Of a DNA stretch of 5,614 nt, positions 1-5,042 are shown piece by piece. The first letter of the stretch is position 1. The number at the start of each line of letters is the position of its first letter. The DNA comes from Treponema sp. (GTDB taxonomy: Bacteria; Spirochaetota; Spirochaetia; Treponematales; Breznakiellaceae). The notes beneath the pieces are model-generated. The model saw only the letters and a program-made list of their open reading frames with translations, ran no database searches and was not told the DNA's origin. The stretch is from positions 1 to 5,614 of the forward strand of contig JAITES010000173.1 in assembly GCA_031281925.1 (NCBI GenBank). Reading direction: 5' to 3'. The translations under genes were made by a program, and so were the position numbers.

Positions 1-431
1 GTAGCATCCGTGCCGCCGGCCAGAAGATCCAGCAGGGGAAGTCCTGCACCCGCCTTAAGTATTATCCGCCTGGCTTCCGCTTCCCCCACTCCAAGACGGG
101 CATGGGAAGACGAAGAGGAAGCACGCAGGGGCCAGTCCTGTTTCCGTGTAAAAAGGGCAAGAAAATCCTCCACCCGCTCCTGTTTGGCCGGGTACTCGCG
201 GCCGGAGCTGCTTACATACCAGAGATTGTTCCGCCTGAAAAGGGATACCTCTTCCGCCGTGCCCCGTATCTCTATGCCGTCGATACGGCCTTCGGAACGG
301 GGATCGATCCAGGAAAAAGAAGAAGAACGGGAAGAGGCCCAGCCTGAATTGATCAGGGTGACAAGAATATTGGCAAGCAGGAGAATTCCCGCCAGAGACA
401 AAAGTATGACAAGTTTCCGTTTATACGCCAT
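1..431 (-). CDS. DUF4340 domain-containing membrane-anchored protein (partial, C-terminus beyond left edge)
   Basis: About 143 N-terminal residues are present; the frame stays open to the window edge. It starts MAYKRKLVILLSL, with one hydrophobic segment at about residues 7-27 that should act as an uncleaved signal anchor, leaving the rest outside the cytoplasm. The following region (a turn near IDGIEI, then a strand ending NLWYVSSSGREYPAKQE, then a helix RVEDFLALF, then a LGVGEAEARRIILK segment) is the repeat pattern of DUF4340 proteins. The ATG at 431-429 is chosen because an AGGAG lies 6 bases upstream, inside the end of the preceding gene, whose stop codon is only one base away. This indicates translational coupling. 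In known genomes DUF4340 genes commonly follow GldG-family genes, which fits this order. The molecular function of the family is not known; a structural or accessory role for the neighbouring ABC complex is inferred. Only the length and C-terminal repeats cannot be judged. Confidence 0.85.
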   Translation of the reverse strand, partial: MAYKRKLVILLSLAGILLLANILVTLINSGWASSRSSSFSWIDPRSEGRIDGIEIRGTAEEVSLFRRNNLWYVSSSGREYPAKQERVEDFLALFTRKQDWPLRASSSSSHARLGVGEAEARRIILKAGAGLPLLDLLAGGTDA

Positions 432-432
432 G

Positions 433-2043
433 TTATGCTCCTGTAATTCCGCTTGAGAGAGCCCGCTTCTTTCTCCGCCATGCAAGGAAGAAGCCCAGGG
501 CCAACAGGCCCGCCGGTACAAGTACTATGTTGAGTATCTGGGCAAAACGCATGGCGGCCTTTCTGCGCTGGGGATCGGCAATGCGGTCAAGCCGGAGGGA
601 ACCGGATTCCCGGTTTCTGATACCGATTATCTCATCGTCACTGGAGAGCCAGTCCAGGGCCTGAATAAAGAATTCAAGGTTCCTCTCTCCCCTGGTAAAC
701 TGGAGCATGGCGGTGAGAAAATCGGTATCCCCCACTACAATGATCCGGGAAGACAGCCCCTGCAGGGGCAAGGCGGGAAGTTCTTCTTCGGCTCTTTCCC
801 TCTGCGGCTTGTCCTTTCCCCGGAAATAGGAGGGAAATACGCCGCTCAATGATACCGCCAAAACTTCCCGGCCCCGTGTAGCTTCAGCCTCGTTTTCAAA
901 CAGGAAAGACATGTCCGGATTGGTAACAAAACTGTTGGTCATCAGCCATGCCTCGGGAGTACTGGCAAAAAGTTCCTCGGAACCGATTCCCGCAGGGGCC
1001 TTTACCGTAATGGGGCTGGGCCAGAAGAGGTCTACGCCGGAAAAACGGGCCGTTACCGGATTTTTGGGATTGCCGTTTTGGGGAAGCACCCCGATCCAGT
1101 GGGGATAACGGATGATCCTGTACTGCGTTACGCCGTTTGCCTGGCGGCTCTGGTACTGGAGCGTCAGGGCCGCCGTGTCCAGAACAAGCCTGTTTGTAAC
1201 TTCCGCACCGTAGGAGGCAAGCATGCTCAGTAAGCCCTTGTCATTCATGCTCCGGGCCTCAAGGCTGCCGCCCTGGGAATCTACAAACACGGCCTCCACC
1301 GCAAAAAAGACCTTGCCTCCTCCCTGAATATAGCGGTCAATGCGGTAAAGGGCCCAGTCGTCAAAGTCTTCGGCGCCGCCGAGAACCACAAGACTGGGAA
1401 GGTTTTCGGGGATCTCTTCCCCGGGGGCAAGAAGCCGTGTGCGGTAGCCTGCCTGGAGCAGAGCCTGACCCAGATAGCCGTAGTCCTGATTCCACTGACG
1501 GTAACTGTCTCCTACAATGACCCCCGTCTGCCGCTCGACACCGCTGACAAGGGAGCGGATACGGGAAGTAAGATCGTACTCAAGGGTTTCAAGGGAAAAC
1601 ACAACCGGCAGTATCTCTGCCTGATCCAGATACTCAATGACAATGCCTGTGTAAACCGTAGCAATGCTGGTTTCGCCCTGATCCACCGTCTGGATCTGCT
1701 GGGGGAGAATTCCCATCTGCTCAATTTCTTCAACCAGATTCGCCTTGACAGGATCACGCAGAACAATGCGTATCTTGCCCCGCGAATAGGCCGCATATTC
1801 CCGCAGAAGATCCTCTATCTCTCCGGGCAGGGGATGGATCGATGCAAGTTTCCCGGAAATATAGTAGGTAATCCGCACCTCGTCGGGGATCTCCTCATGG
1901 AGTCTGCGGGAAATCGCAGAAATAGTGTAGGCCTTGTTTTTGGAAAGATCCAGCCTGAACCAGAGCCTGTTTGAAAGCATGAGGGCCAGGACAGCAACCA
2001 CGATAGACAGAATAGTAATACTGTTGACTTGCCGTTTTGTCAT
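433..2043 (-). CDS. GldG-family ABC transporter auxiliary protein
   Basis: A complete 536-residue protein with the usual GldG-family plan. An N-terminal membrane helix (about residues 8-24) is followed by the family hallmark FRLDLSKNKAYTISAISRRL and a strand-rich stretch RITYYISGKL. The large middle part belongs to the ABC_transp_aux (GldG/IFT52-like) fold, with VVLGGAEDFDDWALYRIDRYIQGGGKVFF, then a late RIIVVGDTDFL (433-443) and ALDWLSSDDEIIGIR (462-476). A second membrane helix lies at 503-522, followed by a basic RRKKR tail. This gives two anchors with a large extracytoplasmic domain. In Bacteroidota GldG works with GldF and GldA and is needed for gliding; elsewhere homologues occur in non-gliding bacteria and the substrate is unknown. 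The ATG at 2043 has GAGGAG 6 bases upstream, and the stop codon of the permease gene lies within that Shine-Dalgarno, so translation is probably coupled. No frameshift or truncation is visible. Confidence 0.9.
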   Translation of the reverse strand: MTKRQVNSITILSIVVAVLALMLSNRLWFRLDLSKNKAYTISAISRRLHEEIPDEVRITYYISGKLASIHPLPGEIEDLLREYAAYSRGKIRIVLRDPVKANLVEEIEQMGILPQQIQTVDQGETSIATVYTGIVIEYLDQAEILPVVFSLETLEYDLTSRIRSLVSGVERQTGVIVGDSYRQWNQDYGYLGQALLQAGYRTRLLAPGEEIPENLPSLVVLGGAEDFDDWALYRIDRYIQGGGKVFFAVEAVFVDSQGGSLEARSMNDKGLLSMLASYGAEVTNRLVLDTAALTLQYQSRQANGVTQYRIIRYPHWIGVLPQNGNPKNPVTARFSGVDLFWPSPITVKAPAGIGSEELFASTPEAWLMTNSFVTNPDMSFLFENEAEATRGREVLAVSLSGVFPSYFRGKDKPQRERAEEELPALPLQGLSSRIIVVGDTDFLTAMLQFTRGERNLEFFIQALDWLSSDDEIIGIRNRESGSLRLDRIADPQRRKAAMRFAQILNIVLVPAGLLALGFFLAWRRKKRALSSGITGA

Positions 2044-2053
2044 AAACTTCTCC

Positions 2054-2806
2054 TCAACGCCACTTCCGGTAGATAAGCACCCTGGTATTCAGAAAGAGGA
2101 ACAGGATGGCGGTAATAATAAAGAAAGAGAGATCCCGCGTATCAATGAGACCCCGGGAAAAACTTTCAAAATGAAAGGAAAGGGACAGCCAGTTAAGCGC
2201 CGCGGCAAGAGAGGGGGGAAGGTTAAAAACAAGCGTTACACGGTTAATCAGCATAACTGCCAACAGTATCACTGCGCTTCCCAGAAAAGCGCCCGCCTGA
2301 TTCCGGGAAAGGCTCGAAAGAAAAAGCCCGAGGCTTATGGCGGAACATCCCAGAAGCAGGGCCCCCAGGTACTCGCAGAGGATCACTCCCCCGTCAAAAG
2401 ATCCCAGACTCATGAGGCTCAGGGGAAGGGGGATGCTGAGGATGAGGATAAAGACAAGCACCCCGAGGGCCGCAAGAAATTTACCCAGTACAAGATCCCA
2501 TTCCGAAAAGGGCATGGTAAGGAGAATCTCTATGCTGCCCACCCGCCGTTCTTCGGCCCAGCTCTTCATGGTAATGGAAGGTATCACCAGAATAAAGACC
2601 AGGGGAAAGGCGGCAAACCAGGAACGCAGAGACGCGGTATCCATGGTAAAGAAATGCTGGAAATAGAAAAGCCATATCGAACAGAAAAGCAGGAAGAATA
2701 TGCCTATACCGTAGGTAACAGGATAATTGCTGAAAGAGTAAAGCTCTTTTTTTGCCAGGGCCAGGGCAGGTATATTCTCCGTTCCGGGTAAAGAAAACTT
2801 TTTCAT
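2054..2806 (-). CDS. GldF-like ABC-2 type transporter permease
   Basis: A complete 250-residue integral membrane protein with about six hydrophobic segments, near residues 31-50, 62-80, 111-131, 143-164, 171-189 and 225-240. Between the second and third is the conserved cytoplasmic coupling stretch WAEERRVGSIEILLTMPFSEWDLVLGKFLA (about 83-112), which is the hallmark of GldF/NosY-type ABC-2 permeases. It would dimerise in the inner membrane and be driven by the ATPase encoded just upstream. The ATG at 2806 overlaps the ATPase stop codon in an ATGA arrangement (4 bases shared), with AAGGAGG 6 bases upstream. Length and topology are normal for the family. The transported substrate cannot be read from the sequence. 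A long open frame on the opposite strand (1934-2791) is only a shadow of this gene and the start of the next. Confidence 0.92.
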   Translation of the reverse strand: MKKFSLPGTENIPALALAKKELYSFSNYPVTYGIGIFFLLFCSIWLFYFQHFFTMDTASLRSWFAAFPLVFILVIPSITMKSWAEERRVGSIEILLTMPFSEWDLVLGKFLAALGVLVFILILSIPLPLSLMSLGSFDGGVILCEYLGALLLGCSAISLGLFLSSLSRNQAGAFLGSAVILLAVMLINRVTLVFNLPPSLAAALNWLSLSFHFESFSRGLIDTRDLSFFIITAILFLFLNTRVLIYRKWR

Positions 2807-3798
2807 TGTCCGCCTCCTTCGGGGGGAGAAACTTCATTCATGGAAGGCGGTTCGTGGGTGAGTTCGACGAAGATGTCTTCCAGGCTGAGTTTTTTACGGT
2901 TCATGCCGAGGATCTTGAGAGAACTGTCAATGGCCCAGTCGAAGATCCTCTCCCCGTTTTCCGCAGCGGATGCGGAAACAAAGAAGACCGCCTTAATAAG
3001 TCCATTGTCCAGGATCTCCGTTTCCTGATTCTGCAGACCTCCCTCGATAAGCCCGGCCAGCCTTGCCAGAGCGCTGCGTACAGCGTGAATTTCGGCGCCC
3101 TTCAAAATGAGTTCCCAGGTATCCCCGCCCTTTATGGCTCCGGCGATTTCTTCAGGCCTCCCCTGCGCGGCAATGCGGCCGCGGTTGAGGATAAGCACCT
3201 GGGAACAGATTGCCTCCACCTCCTGGAGAATGTGGGTGGAGAGGATCACGGTCTTGCGCTTCCCCAGTTCCCGAATTAGGGAACGGATTTCGATGATCTG
3301 GTTGGGGTCAAGGCCGGTGGTGGGTTCATCCAGAATAAGTATGGCAGGATCGTGAACGATGGCCTGGGCGAGACCCGTCCGCTGTCTGTAACCCTTGGAG
3401 AGCTGCTCTATGAGCCGGGAACGCATATCCTTTAACCCGCAGGCTTCAAGACTTGCTTCAATAGCCTCTCTCCGGCGCTTTTTGGGAATGCCGCGGCCTT
3501 CCGCCACAAAAGCCATGTACTCGTCCACCGTAAGATCCCCGTAGAGAGGCACGCCTTCCGGAAGATAGCCGATGCGTTTCTTCAACTCCACCGGTTCCTC
3601 CTGCACGGAAACGCCGTCTACCAGGGCTTCCCCCGCGCTGGGGTAATGATAACCCGTGAGGATCTTCATGATGGTAGTTTTTCCGGCCCCATTGGGCCCG
3701 AGAAAACCAAGCACCTGATCTGAACCCACGGAGAAGGACACGCCCTTCACCGCTTCAAAATCTCCGTACTTCTTCGACAAATTTTTAACTTCGATCAT
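2803..3798 (-). CDS. GldA-like ABC transporter ATP-binding protein
   Basis: A complete 331-residue ABC ATPase. Visible motifs are the Walker A GPNGAGKTT (34-42), Q-loop region IGYLPEGVPLY (76-86, with Glu where many ABC proteins have Gln, as is usual for GldA-type proteins), signature LSKGYRQR (133-140), Walker B ILILDEP (153-159), D-loop GLDP (162-165) and switch His in STH (189). After the nucleotide-binding domain there is a C-terminal extension of about 100 residues ending LSLEDIFVELTHEP, typical of export-type ATPases that pair with ABC-2 permeases. It powers the membrane complex formed with the next gene. The ATG at 3798 begins the standard MIEVKNLSKKYG and has GAGGTGA 7 bases upstream. 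It is the first gene of the tight four-gene block; 87 bases separate it from rnz. Orthology to gliding GldA is at family level only. Confidence 0.95.
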   Translation of the reverse strand: MIEVKNLSKKYGDFEAVKGVSFSVGSDQVLGFLGPNGAGKTTIMKILTGYHYPSAGEALVDGVSVQEEPVELKKRIGYLPEGVPLYGDLTVDEYMAFVAEGRGIPKKRRREAIEASLEACGLKDMRSRLIEQLSKGYRQRTGLAQAIVHDPAILILDEPTTGLDPNQIIEIRSLIRELGKRKTVILSTHILQEVEAICSQVLILNRGRIAAQGRPEEIAGAIKGGDTWELILKGAEIHAVRSALARLAGLIEGGLQNQETEILDNGLIKAVFFVSASAAENGERIFDWAIDSSLKILGMNRKKLSLEDIFVELTHEPPSMNEVSPPEGGGQ

Positions 3799-3829
3799 TT
3801 TGTCTTCACCTCAATCTATAAATGACTTT

Positions 3830-3847
3830 CCCGCGCAGAGCCGCGGG
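3830..3847 (-). other. GC-rich hairpin between rnz and the ABC operon
   Basis: CCCGCG and CGCGGG form a perfect 6-base-pair stem around a 6-base loop in the 87-base spacer between the rnz stop codon and the ATPase start. No run of T follows it on either strand, so it does not look like a standard intrinsic terminator. It may protect an mRNA end, pause polymerase, or mark partial termination, leaving read-through from rnz into the ABC genes possible. It ends 18 bases before the ATPase Shine-Dalgarno. I see no convincing separate promoter in this spacer. Confidence 0.5.
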
Positions 3848-3885
3848 TATATGTCTTCCTGTGAATCAACAAGCTCAGCTGCGAA

Positions 3886-4812
3886 TCAGTCTATATACTC
3901 GATAGGTAAAACCATCCTGTCCCTGGAAAGTATCGTTTCGGGAAAGAGAGCCTGGGCCTCCTTCAAAAGCTGTTTCAGGTTGAAATCCGTATAGCGGGGA
4001 CTGTAATGGATAAGGGCCAGCTTCTTTACCCCGGCCTCAAGAGCGATACGCGCAGCCTGGACAGCCGTCATGTGCTTCTTCTCCCTGGCGCTTTCTATAA
4101 GTTCCTGTTCAAACATACCTTCGCAGACAAAAAGATCCGATCCTGCGACTTCAGGCGCTATCTCCGGGAAGGCAAGCGAATCGGTAACAAAGGAAAACTT
4201 TCGGCCTGAACGGGGCTTTCCCAGCACGTCTTCGGGCCTCACAGGGGATCCGTCCGCCGCGTTTACAGACTCCCCGTGCTGCAGCCTTGACCAGAGGGGC
4301 CCCCTGGGCACTCCCAGTTCCTCAGCCTTTTCCGGGTGAAATTCACCGGGGCGGTCGTCCTCTTCGAGAACATAGCCGTAACATGGCTTGGTATGACGCA
4401 GGGCAAAGCATCTTACCCGGAAGTCCTCCCCTTCATATACCAGTCCGGGCCCGTTGATCTCCCTGACCACGATTTCGTAGTTGATGTACATATCCAAAAC
4501 CCGGCGGCTGGTTTCTATGTATTCGGCTATCCGGGGAGGGCCGTAAATATAGAGAGGATCATCCCTGTCCACCTGGCTTGAAAGCATGAGGAGACCGGGT
4601 AGACCTGTTACATGATCCGCATGGGTATGACTGATAAAAATGGCGGATATCTTCTTCCAGCGGAGGTTAAGCCTGCGGAGGCTCACCTGGGTTCCCTCTC
4701 CGCAATCAAAGAGAAAGAGATCCCCCTCGCGCCTGAGAAGCACCGATGTAAGATGACGATTGGGAAGGGGCATCATGCCCCCGCTGCCGAGGATAAATGC
4801 TTCAAGATTCAT
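3886..4812 (-). CDS. rnz: Ribonuclease Z (tRNA 3' processing endonuclease)
   Basis: A complete 308-residue metallo-beta-lactamase-fold nuclease that cuts 3' trailers from tRNA precursors, mainly those lacking an encoded CCA. From the ATG at 4812 the motifs are FDCGEGTQ (35-42), the zinc motif HTHADH (62-67), His140 in ALRHTKP, Asp211 in FVTDS, His247 in KKHMTA, and His269 in HYSPRYTD. The segment AEELGVPRGPLWSRLQHGESV (163-183) is the classic RNase Z substrate region, separating it from related arylsulfatase-like or phosphodiesterase members. All metal ligands are present. The frame extends upstream to a TTG at 4851 (13 more residues, KKRRKTP type). I prefer 4812 because MNLEAFILGSGG aligns with the normal N-terminus of the family, and the extension coincides with a near-consensus promoter. 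No Shine-Dalgarno precedes either start, which fits a leaderless message. It may be the first gene of a unit continuing into the ABC operon. Confidence 0.95.
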   Translation of the reverse strand: MNLEAFILGSGGMMPLPNRHLTSVLLRREGDLFLFDCGEGTQVSLRRLNLRWKKISAIFISHTHADHVTGLPGLLMLSSQVDRDDPLYIYGPPRIAEYIETSRRVLDMYINYEIVVREINGPGLVYEGEDFRVRCFALRHTKPCYGYVLEEDDRPGEFHPEKAEELGVPRGPLWSRLQHGESVNAADGSPVRPEDVLGKPRSGRKFSFVTDSLAFPEIAPEVAGSDLFVCEGMFEQELIESAREKKHMTAVQAARIALEAGVKKLALIHYSPRYTDFNLKQLLKEAQALFPETILSRDRMVLPIEYID

Positions 4813-4822
4813 GATTTGAACC

Positions 4823-4851
4823 AGTATAGGGGTTTTACGTCTTTTTTTCAA
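4823..4851 (-). promoter_or_regulatory. Predicted sigma-70 promoter of rnz
   Basis: Reading the minus strand, TTGAAA (4851-4846), a spacer of exactly 17 bases, and TATACT (4828-4823) form a near-consensus housekeeping promoter (5 of 6 and 5 of 6 matches). A start point 7 bases after the -10 hexamer would fall on an A near 4816, only about 4 bases before the preferred ATG at 4812. The sequence fit is directly visible; the start point is an inference. Confidence 0.7.
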
Positions 4852-4871
4852 CTCTTGGGCATTTGAAGAGT
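4851..4871. repeat. Inverted repeat between the divergent promoters
   Basis: ACTCTT (4851-4856) and AAGAGT (4866-4871) are perfect 6-base inverted arms separated by 9 bases. The element sits directly upstream of the rnz -35 hexamer and about 27 bases upstream of the -35 region proposed for the solute-binding protein gene, so it is well placed to bind a regulator of either gene. Arms this short can arise by chance, and I do not recognise the motif. Confidence 0.3.
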
Positions 4872-4897
4872 CTGATTTCTTATTTTGGCAAAAAATC

Positions 4898-4926
4898 TTG
4901 CGCCGTCATATAGATTGTACTATATT
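4898..4926 (+). promoter_or_regulatory. Predicted promoter of the solute-binding protein gene
   Basis: TTGCGC (4898-4903), a 17-base spacer and TATATT (4921-4926) are a plausible sigma-70 promoter: the -10 is strong (5 of 6) and the -35 weak (TTG only). Transcription would start near 4933, giving a leader of about 110 bases. A weaker alternative, CGGACA (4968-4973) with TATATG (4993-4998) and a 19-base spacer, would give a much shorter leader. A weak -35 is typical of promoters that need an activator, but no activator site can be identified. Confidence 0.5.
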
Positions 4927-4942
4927 TTTTTATTATGTAGTG

Positions 4943-4975
4943 TCTGTCCACAAGGCCGGTTACTTTGCGGACAGA
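4943..4975 (+). other. Leader hairpin 1
   Basis: TCTGTCC (4943-4949) pairs perfectly with GGACAGA (4969-4975). After one A-C mismatch the stem continues, CAAGG (4951-4955) with CTTTG (4963-4967), including one G-U pair, around a 7-base loop. That gives 12 base pairs in 33 bases, a stable element just after the proposed transcription start. No T run follows, so it is not a terminator. As DNA, the outer arms could also be an operator, but their spacing is wide for that. Confidence 0.5.
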
Positions 4976-4993
4976 ATATGTTTCCTCAAAAGT

Positions 4994-5029
4994 ATATGCG
5001 GGCTTGTGCCCGTTAATCATATTTTTTTT
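4994..5029 (+). terminator. Terminator-like hairpin and U8 tract abutting the Shine-Dalgarno
   Basis: CGGGC (4999-5003) and GCCCG (5008-5012) form a perfect 5-base-pair stem with a TTGT loop. The outer bases ATATG (4994-4998) can also pair with CATAT (5018-5022) across a 5-base bulge, and this outer stem runs straight into eight T residues (5022-5029), immediately followed by A and GGAG. The form resembles an intrinsic terminator inside a leader, but the bulge makes it imperfect. The T tract may instead be a ribosomal protein S1 site that enhances translation. Confidence 0.35.
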
Positions 5030-5042
5030 AGGAGAATTTGCC

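Larger units (their letters stand above)
4933..5042 (+). promoter_or_regulatory. Structured 5' leader of the solute-binding protein gene (candidate attenuator or riboregulator)
   Basis: The predicted leader holds two hairpins followed by the Shine-Dalgarno AGGAGAA (5030-5036), which sits 6 bases before the ATG at 5043. Bases 4949-4958 (CACAAGGCCG) can instead pair with 4999-5008 (CGGGCTTGTG), 9 of 10 positions matching with one G-G mismatch. That pairing uses part of the 5' arm of the first hairpin and the whole 5' arm of the second, so it excludes both. This is the logic of an attenuator. I recognise no known riboswitch class here, and the folding was done by eye. Confidence 0.35.

Noticed and set aside
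10..456. Plus-strand open frame of 148 codons near the left edge
   Set aside because: It is antisense to the DUF4340 gene, rich in Arg/Ser, with no recognisable fold; the minus-strand frame has an anchor helix, a ribosome site and family features.
1934..2791. Long plus-strand open frame (285 codons) opposite the permease and the start of the GldG gene
   Set aside because: The translation is a Lys/Gly/Gln-rich string with no domain, no proper ribosome site, and lies antisense to two clear membrane-protein genes whose codon bias keeps this frame open.
2752..3279. Plus-strand open frame of 175 codons opposite the ABC ATPase
   Set aside because: It is antisense to the conserved C-terminal half of the ATPase and has no domain of its own.
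4849..4851. TTG as an alternative upstream start for RNase Z
   Set aside because: It adds 13 basic residues absent from the normal family N-terminus, has no Shine-Dalgarno, and is part of a near-consensus -35 hexamer.
4882..4896. Short palindrome-like ATTTTGGCAAAAAAT as a possible LacI/CcpA-type operator
   Set aside because: It is only a TTTT/AAAA pair around GGC in AT-rich DNA, and the expected operator core is not present.
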